Part shown: positions 54,983-63,625 of the stretch, piece by piece
How the letters are laid out: each line of letters opens with the position of its first letter
Numbering within the stretch: position 1 is the stretch's first letter
NCBI GenBank assembly: GCA_036871055.1
Contig: CP141893.1
Location: forward strand, 310,001 to 374,000
DNA length: 64,000 nt
Source of the DNA: Bisbaumannia sp015645095
GTDB lineage: Bacteria > Pseudomonadota > Gammaproteobacteria > Pseudomonadales > Halomonadaceae
Direction of reading: 5' to 3'
Notes under the pieces: generated by a model
The model's input: only the letters and a program-made list of their open reading frames with translations
What the model was told of the DNA's origin: nothing
Database searches by the model: none
Translations under genes and position numbers: made by a program

Positions 54983-57148
54983 TTGTCCATTGCCGAAGAA
55001 GTCGCCCCGTTGCTGGCCTGGCGCACCGAGCTGGCGACCCGCCGCTGGCGTGGCCTGGTGTGGCTGGCCGGTGATGCCGAGGCGTGCCGGGCCCGGGCCC
55101 TGGCGCTGTGGGACGCCGCCTGGGCCCGGCCGCTGTGGGTCGCCAATCGGGCCCCCGCCGAGCTTGCCGAGCACGGCCTGCCCCCCGGCAAGGCACGTAC
55201 CCGCCTGGGCGGCGAACACGACCTGGTGGTGATCGACGCCCAGGGCGAGGGGGAAGGCTTCGACCCGGAGGCCTTCGGCGCCCTGGCCGGGACCCTGCGT
55301 GCCGGTGGCCTGCTGGTGCTGCTGACTCCCGCCGACTGGGGCCGGCAGCCGGATGCCGACTATCGGCGCCTGGCGGAGCACCCCTACCGTCCCCGGCAGC
55401 TCAGTGCCCGCTACCTGGCGCGCCTGGCGAGGCGGTTGGCGGATGCCCCGGAGGTCCTGAGCTGGCGTCCGGGGCGCCCGCCCGAGGCGCCGTCACTGGG
55501 CGAGGCCGCCGCCTCGCCCCCCAGTGCCGATCCCGATTGCCTGACCGAGGATCAGGCCGAGGCGGTGGCACGATTGGTCAGGCTGCGGCGCCGGCGCCCC
55601 CTGGTGCTGACCGCCGACCGGGGGCGCGGCAAGAGTGCCGCCCTGGGCATCGCCTGTGCCCGTTGGCTGGCCACCGGCGAGCCGAGAATCTGGCTGACCG
55701 CCCCCCGCCCCGGGGCCCTGGAAGCCCTCTTCGAGCGGCTGGCGGCACTCTGTCCCGAGGGGCGGCGTCAGGGCAACGACTTCCTGCTCGGCGACACCGC
55801 TCAGGCGGTGACCTTCCTGGCCCCGGATGCGCTGATGGCGGCCCTGGAGGCGGGCGAGATCGGAGGCGATGGGGCTCTGCTGCTGGTCGACGAGGCGGCG
55901 GCCATCCCCGCGCCCCTGCTGGGGCGCTGGCTGGCACACTTTCCACGTATCGTCTTCGCCACCACGGTGCACGGCTACGAGGGCTCGGGACGCGGCTTCG
56001 CGCTGCGCTTTCGCGAGCGCCTCGAACGCCAGGCCCCGCAATGGCAGGGAGTGAGCCTGAGGACCCCGGTGCGCTGGGCCCCGGGCGACCCCCTGGAGGC
56101 GTTGACCGATCGCCTGCTGCTGCTGGATGCCGAGCCCCCGGGGCCGCCGGCAGAGCTGCCGCCGGCCCCGGCCCTGAGCCGGCGACGCTTGCGGCGTGCC
56201 GAGCTGGCCAATGATGAACCCCGGCTGCGGGCCCTCTTCGGCCTGCTGGTGCAGGCCCATTACCGCACTCAGCCCAGCGACCTGCGTCAACTGCTCGATG
56301 GCCCCGGCGTGCATGTCACCAGCCTGGAGGCCGGCGACACCCCCCTGGGGGTGACGCTCTGCGTGGAGGAGGGGGGCTTTGGCGCCGAGCTGGCGGAGCA
56401 GGTGGCGCGGGGCGAGCGCCGGCCACGGGGACACCTGCTGGCCCAGTCCCTGGCCGCTCATGCCGGTTCCCGGGCGGCACTGCGCGCCCGGCTGCGTCGG
56501 GTGATGCGTATCGCCGTGCATGGGGAGTGCCGCCGTCGGGGGCTGGGCGAGGCACTCCTGACCGCCGAGCTGGAGCAGGCCCGACACGATGGCATCGACC
56601 TGCTGGGGGCCAGCTTCGGCGCCGAGCCGGGCCTGCTGGCGTTCTGGCGTGCCGCGGGTTTCCGTACGGTGCGCCTGGGGCTGACCCGGGAGGCGTCCAG
56701 TGGCGAGCATGCGGTGATGGTGGTGCGTCCTGCCAGCCTGGCCGGTGAGTCCCTGGCCGCGGACCTGGGCCGGGCCTTCCAGGCCCTGCTGCCCAGCCTG
56801 CTGGCCTTCGAACTCAGGGCCCTGGAGCCCGAACTGGCCCTGGCCCTGCTGGCGGAGGGCGCGGCGCCGCCCCTGACCCCGGCCCAGCGCCGTGATTTCG
56901 ACGACGTGGCCTTCGCCAAGCGCGCCCCGGCCCTGGCCCGCCCCGCCCTCCAGGCCGCCCTGCGTCGCGCGCTGCATCGCGGCGCCCCCCAGGACGATCA
57001 TGCCTGGCTGCTGGTGGCCGCGCTCTTCCAGGGCCGCGACGGCGCCTGGCTGGCCCGGACCCTGGCGCTCAGCGGCCGGCGCGAGCTGGAGTCGCGGCTG
57101 CGCCAGGCCTTGGCGGCGCTGGGGCCCTTTCTGGACGATCCGGACTAA
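54983..57148 (+). CDS. tmcA: tRNA(Met) cytidine acetyltransferase TmcA
   Basis: A 721-residue enzyme that acetylates the wobble cytidine of elongator tRNA-Met. It has an N-terminal DUF1726-type part, an RNA-helicase/ATPase module with Walker A ADRGRGKSAALG and Walker B LLLVDEAAAIPAPLLG, a GNAT domain (VMRIAVHGECRRRGLGEALL, then LGASFGAEPGLLAFWRAAGF), and a C-terminal tRNA-binding tail. The start is taken as TTG 54983, seven bases after AGGAGG (54970-54975); ATGs at 54962 and 54920 are in frame but lie upstream of that site. Confidence 0.92.
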   Translation: MSIAEEVAPLLAWRTELATRRWRGLVWLAGDAEACRARALALWDAAWARPLWVANRAPAELAEHGLPPGKARTRLGGEHDLVVIDAQGEGEGFDPEAFGALAGTLRAGGLLVLLTPADWGRQPDADYRRLAEHPYRPRQLSARYLARLARRLADAPEVLSWRPGRPPEAPSLGEAAASPPSADPDCLTEDQAEAVARLVRLRRRRPLVLTADRGRGKSAALGIACARWLATGEPRIWLTAPRPGALEALFERLAALCPEGRRQGNDFLLGDTAQAVTFLAPDALMAALEAGEIGGDGALLLVDEAAAIPAPLLGRWLAHFPRIVFATTVHGYEGSGRGFALRFRERLERQAPQWQGVSLRTPVRWAPGDPLEALTDRLLLLDAEPPGPPAELPPAPALSRRRLRRAELANDEPRLRALFGLLVQAHYRTQPSDLRQLLDGPGVHVTSLEAGDTPLGVTLCVEEGGFGAELAEQVARGERRPRGHLLAQSLAAHAGSRAALRARLRRVMRIAVHGECRRRGLGEALLTAELEQARHDGIDLLGASFGAEPGLLAFWRAAGFRTVRLGLTREASSGEHAVMVVRPASLAGESLAADLGRAFQALLPSLLAFELRALEPELALALLAEGAAPPLTPAQRRDFDDVAFAKRAPALARPALQAALRRALHRGAPQDDHAWLLVAALFQGRDGAWLARTLALSGRRELESRLRQALAALGPFLDDPD

Positions 57149-57205
57149 ACCGCCTCCAGGGCGTCGGGAATCGGGACGCCATGCATCGGGCGGGTGCCTG
57201 GTGTC

Positions 57206-57391
57206 GGGTGGCGGAGCCAGGCTCGCGATCCCGGGAACGAAACCCTGGCGCTGCGCTTGCCGCCTGCGCGTCGGGGGACAACATAATCCCTCACGAGTCC
57301 CCCTCGCTCGCCATCCCTGGCGAGCGACGCGCGCGGCGGCGCTGGCTGCCAGCGTTCCCGGTAATACTCGCTCGCCTCGGCCCCGCCACCC
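57206..57391. repeat. MITE-like element with long terminal inverted repeats
   Basis: The 353-bp gap between tmcA and pepD is mostly this 186-bp structure. Left end GGGTGGCGGAGCC (57206-57218) through CCGGGAACG (57231-57239) is mirrored by CGTTCCCGG (57353-57361) through GGCCCCGCCACCC (57379-57391). Inside are three more hairpins: GGGGGAC/GTCCCCC (57273-57279, 57297-57303), TCGCTCGCCA/TGGCGAGCGA (57304-57313, 57318-57327), and CGCTGGC/GCCAGCG at 57340-57354. No conserved protein is visible on either strand. Only one copy lies in this window. Confidence 0.7.
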
Positions 57392-57501
57392 TTGGCTACC
57401 GCTATCCGCTGCCGTCGCCGTCCTTGCCGGAGCGGCAAACGACTTTTCCTGGTCGCGGCCTGCCGGTAAGGTAGCCCGGTTATCGACCGAACAGAGCCGC
57501 T

Positions 57502-58962
57502 ATGAACGCACATCTCGAACAGCTCGAGCCGCGCCTGCTATGGCGCCATTTCCGCACCCTGTGCAATACCCCGCGCCCCTCCGGCCACGAGGCGGCCCTG
57601 GTGGCGACCCTCGAGGCCTGGGCCGAGGCCCGGGGCCTGGCCCATGACCGCGATGCCTACGGCAACCTGCGGATCCGCAAACCGGCCACTCCCGGCCACG
57701 AGGCGGCTCCCGGGGTGATCCTCCAGGGCCACCTGGACATGGTCGCCCAGGCCAACGCCGATCACCCCCACGACTTCACCCGCGACCCCATCGACACCTA
57801 TGTGGACGAGGGCTGGCTGCATGCCCGCCACACCACCCTGGGCGCCGACAATGGCCTGGGGGTGGCCGCGGCCCTGGCGATTCTCGAAGACGAGACCCTG
57901 GTGCATGGTCCCCTGGAGGCGCTCTTCACCCTGGAGGAGGAGTCCTCCATGGGCGGCGCCCTCAACCTGGCCGAGGAGTGGCTGGAGGGTCGCCTGCTGC
58001 TCAACCTGGACTCCGAGGATCGTGGCCAGGTCTATGTGGGGTGCGCCGGCGGTGCCGACGTGGTGGTGGAGGCGCAGCTGCCCACCAGCCCCCTGGCCGA
58101 GGAGGAGCGTCCCTACCGGCTGGCCCTGACCGGCCTGGTGGGCGGTCACTCCGGCATCGATATCCACAAGGGGCGCGGTAACGCCAACCGCTTGCTGATG
58201 CGGGTGCTGCGTACCCTGGCGCCCTGCGAGGTGCGGCTCATCGACTACCAGGGCGGTACCTTGCGCAATGCCCTGCCCCGGGAGGCCTTCGCCACCCTGG
58301 CCCTGCCGGAGGACGAAGTGGTGTCGGCCCAGGCCAGGCTCGAGGCCCTGGAGACGGAGCTTCGCGCCGAGCTCAAGGGCGTCGATGAGGGGGTGTGTCT
58401 GGCCCTGAGCCCCTGGAAGGGGGAGGCCGGGGAGGCCCTGACCCCCACCGCCAGCCATCTGCTGGTGGACGCCCTCCACGCCGCTCCCTGTGGGGTCGAG
58501 CGGATGAGTGCCGAGCTGCCCGGGGTGGTGGAGACGTCCAATAACCTGGGCGTGGTGACCCTGGCCGCGGGACGCTTCCATCTTTGCGCCCTGGTCCGCT
58601 CCCTGCGCGATAGCGCCACTCGGGACCTGGCGGACCGCTTCCGGGCCCTCTTCGGGTTGATCGGCGCCCGCACCCGGGTGGAGAACGCCTATCCCGGCTG
58701 GACCCCCGACCCCGACAGCCGGCTGCTGGCGCGTTTTCGCGACCTGCATCAACGGCGCCTGGGCCGTGACCCGGAGGTCAAGGTGATCCATGCGGGGTTG
58801 GAGTGCGGCATCCTGGGAGGCAAGTACCCGGCGCTGGAGATGATCTCCTTCGGGCCGCTGATTCGTGGCGCGCATTCGCCGGATGAGCGCGTCGAGCTGG
58901 ACTCCGTCGAGGAGTTCTGGGGCCTGCTGCGAGCGCTGGTCGAGGAGCTGGCCGAAGGCTGA
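57502..58962 (+). CDS. pepD: Aminoacyl-histidine dipeptidase (PepD, M20 family)
   Basis: A 486-residue di-zinc cytosolic peptidase that cleaves Xaa-His and other dipeptides. The zinc ligands are in LQGHLDMVAQ, TLGADNGLGVAAALAI, TLEEESSMGGA and NLDSEDRGQVYVGCAGG, with the last His near the C-terminus in IRGAHSPDERV. The dimerisation segment GLVGGHSGIDIHKGRGNANRLL is typical. Length equals E. coli PepD (485). A terminator follows. Confidence 0.95.
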   Translation: MNAHLEQLEPRLLWRHFRTLCNTPRPSGHEAALVATLEAWAEARGLAHDRDAYGNLRIRKPATPGHEAAPGVILQGHLDMVAQANADHPHDFTRDPIDTYVDEGWLHARHTTLGADNGLGVAAALAILEDETLVHGPLEALFTLEEESSMGGALNLAEEWLEGRLLLNLDSEDRGQVYVGCAGGADVVVEAQLPTSPLAEEERPYRLALTGLVGGHSGIDIHKGRGNANRLLMRVLRTLAPCEVRLIDYQGGTLRNALPREAFATLALPEDEVVSAQARLEALETELRAELKGVDEGVCLALSPWKGEAGEALTPTASHLLVDALHAAPCGVERMSAELPGVVETSNNLGVVTLAAGRFHLCALVRSLRDSATRDLADRFRALFGLIGARTRVENAYPGWTPDPDSRLLARFRDLHQRRLGRDPEVKVIHAGLECGILGGKYPALEMISFGPLIRGAHSPDERVELDSVEEFWGLLRALVEELAEG

Positions 58963-58994
58963 GTCACCCGCCCACCGCTGGAGTGCCCCTAACG

Positions 58995-59025
58995 CAGAAC
59001 GCCGCCCGAAATGGGCGGCGTTCTG
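58995..59025. terminator. Terminator between pepD and dps
   Basis: CAGAACGCCGCCC (58995-59007) pairs with GGGCGGCGTTCTG (59013-59025), five-base loop, between the convergent genes. Confidence 0.75.
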
Positions 59026-59055
59026 GTGGGCGGGTCTCGTGGAGTGGCGTCCGGC

Positions 59056-59529
59056 TTAGCCCAGGTAGGCGTTAAGCATCCAGACGGTCTTCTCCTGTTC
59101 ACGGATATAGTCGCCGGCCTGGGCGGCGGTACCCTCGTCATCGGCGTCCGAGGCCAGGGAGAGGATCTCCCGCTGCAGCTCGATCAGGGTCTGGTAGCCC
59201 TTGAGGACGCCGCGCACGCAGGCCTCGCCGTCATGCACGTTCTTCTCCTCGGCGATGCGCGACAGCTGGGTGTAGTCGCTGTAGGCGTGCACCGGCTGAT
59301 GGCCCAGGGTCAGGATGCGCTCGGCGACCTCGTCCACCTTGGTCAGCAGATCGGTATAGAACTCCTCGAACTTGGTGTGGAGCTCGAAGAACTGCGGGCC
59401 CTTGACGTTCCAGTGGTAGCCGCGCACGTTCATGTAGAAGATCTGGTAGTTGGCCAGCAGCTCGTTGAGCTTCTCGGCGAGCTGGCTGGCGCTGGATTCG
59501 TGCAGACCGATGGCGTTGATATCGGACAT
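59056..59529 (-). CDS. dps: Dps family DNA-protecting ferritin
   Basis: A 157-residue mini-ferritin. NVRGYHWNVKGPQFFELHTKFEEFYTDL contains the His, His, Asp/Glu ligands of the inter-subunit ferroxidase site, and DEVAERILTLGHQPV is conserved. Dps oxidises Fe2+ with peroxide and stores it, protecting DNA; the short N-terminus has few basic residues, so DNA binding may be weak. A good AGGAGG site precedes the ATG, and a 22-bp palindrome lies 62 bases upstream. Confidence 0.93.
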   Translation of the reverse strand: MSDINAIGLHESSASQLAEKLNELLANYQIFYMNVRGYHWNVKGPQFFELHTKFEEFYTDLLTKVDEVAERILTLGHQPVHAYSDYTQLSRIAEEKNVHDGEACVRGVLKGYQTLIELQREILSLASDADDEGTAAQAGDYIREQEKTVWMLNAYLG

Positions 59530-59590
59530 CTGGGATGCCTCCTTGATCCTTGGGTGAATGCTGAGTCCAGTCTAGGCCCCGAGGCGGGAC

Positions 59591-59612
59591 ATGATAAGAC
59601 GATTCTTATCAT
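59591..59612. promoter_or_regulatory. Palindromic operator candidate upstream of dps
   Basis: ATGATAAGA-CGAT-TCTTATCAT is a perfect nine-base inverted repeat, spaced four, in GC-rich DNA. It overlaps where the leftward dps promoter should be. It shares GATAA/TTATC with Fur sites, but the spacing does not fit the classical 7-1-7 Fur box or OxyR. Confidence 0.6.
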
Positions 59613-59662
59613 AGCCCCCATAGTCGGCCTTAATCATGATCCGGCGCAAGGCGCAGGGCCAC

Positions 59663-59700
59663 CGCACCAGGCGCTCGGCACGATCCGTTGGCGGTTCGCC
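59663..59700. repeat. Partial duplicate of the glycerate kinase 3' end
   Basis: 59663-59687 matches 59732-59756, inside the glycerate kinase gene, at 23 of 25 bases. The offset is 69 bases (23 codons), so past the stop codon the minus strand reads TDRAERLVR in the same frame as ADRAESLVR inside the gene. Confidence 0.6.
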
Positions 59701-60843
59701 TCAGGTATCGGGGCGCCAGGCGTGCATCAGGCGCACCAGGCTCTCGGCGCGATCCGCCAGCAGCTCGGCGCAGCGGGTCAGGGCACTGTCCAGGTCCATG
59801 GGGCCATCGGCCAGGGCGAAGGCGGTGGTGATGCCTTCGTCATGGGCGGCTTGCCACTGGGGCCCCAGGCGCCCGGCCAGCACCACGCAGGGAATCCCGG
59901 CGGCACGGGCGCGACGGGCGATGCCCACCGGGGTCTTGCCGGCCAGGCTCTGGCCATCGAGCTGTCCCTCGCCGGTGATCACCAGGTCGCTGCCTGTCAG
60001 CAGGGCATCAAAACCGACCTGGTCCATCACCAGCTCGATGCCGGGGCGCAGCTCGGCGCCCAGGAAGGCCCGGGCGGCGAAGCCCATGCCGCCGGCGGCG
60101 CCGGCCCCGGCCAGGTCGCGATGGTCCTCGCCGAGGGTCGCGGCGACCCGCTCGGCGAAGTGGGCCAGGGCGGCGTCCAGGCGAGCCACCTGGGCCTCGT
60201 CGGCGCCCTTCTGGGGGCCGAAGATGGCGCTGGCGCCGCGTTCGCCCAGCAAGGGGTTATCCACGTCCACGGCGGCCTGGACCCTGAGGCCGGCCAGGCG
60301 TGGGTCCAGGCCGTCGAGGTCGAGACGATCCAGCTCGGCCAGGGCCGCCCCGCCGGGGGGCAGCTCGCGCCCCTGGGCGTCCAGCAGGCGGGCGCCCAGA
60401 GCCTGAAGCATCCCGGCACCGGCATCATTGGTGGCGCTGCCGCCCAGGGTCAGCAGCAGGTGTTGGGCACCGGCCTCCAGGGCCTCGCGAATCAGCTCGC
60501 CGGTGCCGAAGGTGGAAGCGCTCAGGGCATCGCGCTCATCGCGGCTCAGCGCCTCCAGGCCACTGGCCTGGGCCAGTTCGACGAAGGCGGTCCCCGACTC
60601 CGCCAGCCAGCCCCAGGCCGCCTCGATGGGGCGCCCCAGGGCGTCGGATACCCGGGCCAGGCGGCGCTCGGCCCCGGTGGCGGCGAGCAGGGCGTCCAGG
60701 GTCCCCTCGCCGCCATCGCCCATGGGGCAGAGTACGCTGCTGGCCTCGGGCAAGGCTCGGCGGATACCCTGGGCGATGGCCGTCGCGGCGTCGCTGGCCG
60801 CCAAGGCGTCCTTGTAGCTGTCGGGGGCGATCAGAATCTTCAT
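59701..60843 (-). CDS. Glycerate 2-kinase (GarK/GlxK family)
   Basis: A 380-residue kinase of glycerate. MKILIAPDSYKDALAASDAATAI is the family N-terminus, then PMGDGGEGTLDALL, LTLGGSATNDAGAGMLQALGARLLD and GPQKGAD, with SDLVITGEGQLDGQSLAGKTPVGIA near the C-terminus. It makes 2-phosphoglycerate in glyoxylate, glucarate or allantoin catabolism. No partner enzymes of such a pathway are adjacent, so I leave the symbol open. ATG 60843 follows GGAG. Confidence 0.9.
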   Translation of the reverse strand: MKILIAPDSYKDALAASDAATAIAQGIRRALPEASSVLCPMGDGGEGTLDALLAATGAERRLARVSDALGRPIEAAWGWLAESGTAFVELAQASGLEALSRDERDALSASTFGTGELIREALEAGAQHLLLTLGGSATNDAGAGMLQALGARLLDAQGRELPPGGAALAELDRLDLDGLDPRLAGLRVQAAVDVDNPLLGERGASAIFGPQKGADEAQVARLDAALAHFAERVAATLGEDHRDLAGAGAAGGMGFAARAFLGAELRPGIELVMDQVGFDALLTGSDLVITGEGQLDGQSLAGKTPVGIARRARAAGIPCVVLAGRLGPQWQAAHDEGITTAFALADGPMDLDSALTRCAELLADRAESLVRLMHAWRPDT

Positions 60844-60933
60844 GGAGAGCTCCGAGGCTGCGAGAAAGCGGGGTATCCTGAACTTACGCGCCCTCGGGCG
60901 CCGCGGCAACGTCGACGCCCGCTAGGAGGACAA

Positions 60934-61452
60934 ATGCGCATTATCTGGCTTTTTGGCTTGGCCCTGCTGGCCGGCTGTGCCACCGCCCCCGGCAGTCTGC
61001 CGCCGGCCACGCCGCCGGCGGCGGCCTGCCAGTGGCAGTGGCCCGACGCCGAGCGTGGCGAGCGCCTGGCGCGGGTGGCCGAGGCCCTGGAGGCCCAGGG
61101 CTTCACCCTGAGGGATACCGATATGGCCCTGGGGCTGATCAGCGCCGAGCGCAGCGAGCGTATCGGGTACTATGCCGACCCCTATGATCGCCCTGTCGGC
61201 GGTTTCAGCGGTATCGGCTTCGGGATCGGCGTGGGCATCGGCCGTGGCACCGTGATCGGCTATCGCCAGCCGGTGCTGCGTGAGGCGCTGCGCGGCGAAC
61301 GGGTCGCCCTGGTGGCCTCTCCCGACGGCTGGGTTCGGGTGACCCGGGAGCGCTGGCAGCAGGAGGCCGGCGGCCCCAGCCGGCGCCTGGTCCTGGGTGA
61401 CGAGGCGAGCTTCTGCGATGCCCTGCGCCGCGCCGGCGAGGAGGCACCATGA
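60934..61452 (+). CDS. Uncharacterised lipoprotein with glycine-rich segment
   Basis: A 172-residue lipoprotein: a very short signal peptide, lipobox LAGC (Cys15), a Pro/Ala-rich linker, then ERLARVAEALEAQGFTLRDTDMALGLISAERSE, a Gly-zipper-like GGFSGIGFGIGVGIGRG, and an alpha/beta tail. I do not recognise the family. AGGAGG precedes the ATG. The stop overlaps the next gene (ATGA). The middle segment resembles part of the following lipoprotein, suggesting they are diverged paralogues. Confidence 0.75.
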   Translation: MRIIWLFGLALLAGCATAPGSLPPATPPAAACQWQWPDAERGERLARVAEALEAQGFTLRDTDMALGLISAERSERIGYYADPYDRPVGGFSGIGFGIGVGIGRGTVIGYRQPVLREALRGERVALVASPDGWVRVTRERWQQEAGGPSRRLVLGDEASFCDALRRAGEEAP

Positions 61453-61853
61453 GGAGACGAGGCGTGATCCGGCGACTCGGGGGGCTGTGCCTGCTGCTCT
61501 GGCTGAGCGGCTGCGTGACGACCCCGCCCGGCCCCGAGTCGCGGGAACTGACCCTGGCGGCGGAGGCCGACCGGGTCCTGCATGCCGGCCTGGCGGTGCT
61601 GGTGGCGCAGGGCTATGTGATCCGCCACGGTGACGCCGAGCTGCGCCGCCTGGAGGCGGAGCGGGGCGATTGGCCCGGTTATCGGCTGCGGCTGACGGTG
61701 ACTGAGGCCGGAACTGAGGCCGGAACCGATATCGAGAGGGAGGCGGCGAGCCGGATCACCCTGCTGGGCTGGCGCGGCGGTCGCCCCCTGGCACCGCTGG
61801 CGCTGGATCCGCTGCTGGTGGCCATCCAGGCCGAGCTGGGCCTGCTCCCATGA
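61449..61853 (+). CDS. Second uncharacterised lipoprotein
   Basis: A 134-residue lipoprotein with lipobox LSGC (Cys22). The mature part, ADRVLHAGLAVLVAQGYVIRHGDAELRRLEAERGD, aligns loosely with the middle of the preceding lipoprotein. A 12-bp direct repeat (ACTGAGGCCGGA at 61701 and 61713) makes TEAGTEAGT in the chain. It starts inside the previous stop and ends inside the dctB start (ATGA at both ends), so all four genes here are translationally coupled. Function unknown. Confidence 0.72.
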   Translation: MRRRGVIRRLGGLCLLLWLSGCVTTPPGPESRELTLAAEADRVLHAGLAVLVAQGYVIRHGDAELRRLEAERGDWPGYRLRLTVTEAGTEAGTDIEREAASRITLLGWRGGRPLAPLALDPLLVAIQAELGLLP

Positions 61854-63625
61854 GGGGCGGCCCCTGGCCTCGTCGCCTGCTGTTGACCGCCCTGGCGACC
61901 CTGGCCCTGGCCAGCCTCTGGTGGCTCTGGCATTGGCAGTATGCCCAGGCCCAGGCGGAAGCCCGGCGCCATGCGGAGGCCCGGTTGGCCCTCTACGGCA
62001 GCAGCCTGCAGGGTGCCCTGGAGCGCTTCACCTACCTGCCGGGCCTGCTGGCGCGCCAACCCCTGGTGCAGGCGGCCCTGCTCGACCCCGCCGGGGTCTT
62101 CCTGCCCCAGGTCAATGCCTACCTGGCCCAGGTCGCCGAGCGCTCCGGTGCCGAGGCGATCTTCCTGGTGGACGCCCAGGGCGTGACCCTGGCCAGCAGC
62201 AACCATGACCGGCCCGACAGCTTCGTGGGCCACGATTATCGCTTCCGCCCCTATGTCCAGGATGCCCTGGCCGAGGGTGAGGGAGAGTTCTTCGCCGTGG
62301 GCAGCACCACCGGACGCCCGGGCTACTTCGTCTCCGCAGCGGTGGGCCGGGAGCGGGAGGCACCCACCGGGGTGCTGGTGGCCAAGGTCTCCCTGGAGGC
62401 GCTGCAGACCGATTGGCGCCGGGCCGGCGAGAAGGTGCTGCTGGTGGATGCCAATGGGGTGGTGATCCTCTCCAGTCGCCCCGAGTGGCGCTACCGCCGC
62501 TTGGGCGAGCTCTCCCCGGCGGCCCAGGCGGAGATTCGCGCTCAGCGCCAATTCATGGGGCACCCCCTGGAGCCCTTGGGGCAGCGGCTGGGGGACGGTT
62601 CCCTGCGTCTGGGTGACCAGGGGCTGGGGGAGCGCTACATGGCCAGTGCCTTGCCGCTGGAGACCCTGGGCTGGCAGATGCGCTACCTGACCCCGATGCG
62701 TCCTCTCTATGTCAGCGCCCGCAACTCCCTGCTGGGAGGCGTGGCGGTATGGGTGGCCCTGCTGCTGCTGGGGCTCTGGCTGCGCGAGCGCCAGAAGCGC
62801 CAGCGCCTGCGGGATCGGGAGGCGCGGATCTTCCGCGAGGCCAACGAACGGCTCGAGGAGCGAGTGCTCGAGCGCACCCGGGCCCTGCGCGAGACCCAGG
62901 CGGAGCTGGTCCAGGCCGGCAAGCTGGCGGCCCTGGGCACCATGGCGGCGGGGATCGCCCATGAGCTCAATCAGCCCCTCTCGGGGATCCGCACCTATGC
63001 CGCCAACGGGGAGCGCTTGATGCAGCGGGGGCGTGGCGCGGCCGCCGAGGAGAACTTTCAGCGGATTCAGGTGCTCTGCGAGCGCCTGGCCACTCAGGTT
63101 CGCCAGCTCAAGCTGTTCGCCCGCAAGGGCGGCGCCCGGGAGCCGGTGGACCTGCGCGGGCGCCTCGATTTCGTGCTGGAGCTGCTGGCCGAGCGCCTCG
63201 ACAAGCAGGATATCGACTTGACGATGCGATTCCCCGAGGCCGGGACGCCCTGGGTGCTGGGGGACGAGGTGCGCATCGAACAGCTGCTGACCAATCTACT
63301 GCGCAATGCCCTGGATGCGCTGCGTGGCGTGGAGGCGCCGCGCCTGGAGGTGGCCATCGAGGAGACACCCTCGCACTGGGTGGTGAGCATCCTCGATAAT
63401 GGGCCGGGCATCCCCGAGGCGCTGCTCGACAAGCTCTTCGACCCTTTCTTTACCACCAAGGCGGTGGGCGATGGCCTGGGCCTGGGACTCTTTATCAGCT
63501 TCGGTATCGTTCAGGACCTGGGCGGTCGCCTCCAGGCCGGCAATAACCGGACAGGAGGCGCCTGGTTCCGGGCCGAGCTGCCCCGGGTCACCGCTCAGGC
63601 GACAGACGAGACACGGCATGAGTGA
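61850..63625 (+). CDS. dctB: DctB-type sensor histidine kinase
   Basis: A 591-residue sensor. Membrane helices lie at about 8-27 and 295-315, enclosing a periplasmic double-PAS (dCache-like) sensor (VDAQGVTLASSNHDRPDSFVGHDYRFRPY is typical of DctB), then a coiled coil. The kinase core has phospho-acceptor His371 in GIAHELNQPLSGIRTYA, N-box LLRNALDAL and ATP-lid DNGPGIPEALLDKLFDPFFTT. DctB senses C4-dicarboxylates and controls sigma-54-dependent uptake genes through DctD. Ligand here is inferred. It overlaps dctD by eight bases. Confidence 0.87.
   Translation: MRGGPWPRRLLLTALATLALASLWWLWHWQYAQAQAEARRHAEARLALYGSSLQGALERFTYLPGLLARQPLVQAALLDPAGVFLPQVNAYLAQVAERSGAEAIFLVDAQGVTLASSNHDRPDSFVGHDYRFRPYVQDALAEGEGEFFAVGSTTGRPGYFVSAAVGREREAPTGVLVAKVSLEALQTDWRRAGEKVLLVDANGVVILSSRPEWRYRRLGELSPAAQAEIRAQRQFMGHPLEPLGQRLGDGSLRLGDQGLGERYMASALPLETLGWQMRYLTPMRPLYVSARNSLLGGVAVWVALLLLGLWLRERQKRQRLRDREARIFREANERLEERVLERTRALRETQAELVQAGKLAALGTMAAGIAHELNQPLSGIRTYAANGERLMQRGRGAAAEENFQRIQVLCERLATQVRQLKLFARKGGAREPVDLRGRLDFVLELLAERLDKQDIDLTMRFPEAGTPWVLGDEVRIEQLLTNLLRNALDALRGVEAPRLEVAIEETPSHWVVSILDNGPGIPEALLDKLFDPFFTTKAVGDGLGLGLFISFGIVQDLGGRLQAGNNRTGGAWFRAELPRVTAQATDETRHE

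Noticed and set aside
57145..57513. 122-codon minus-strand frame between tmcA and pepD
   Set aside because: It lies within and beside the inverted-repeat element, is full of Arg and Pro, and the hairpins explain the sequence better than coding.
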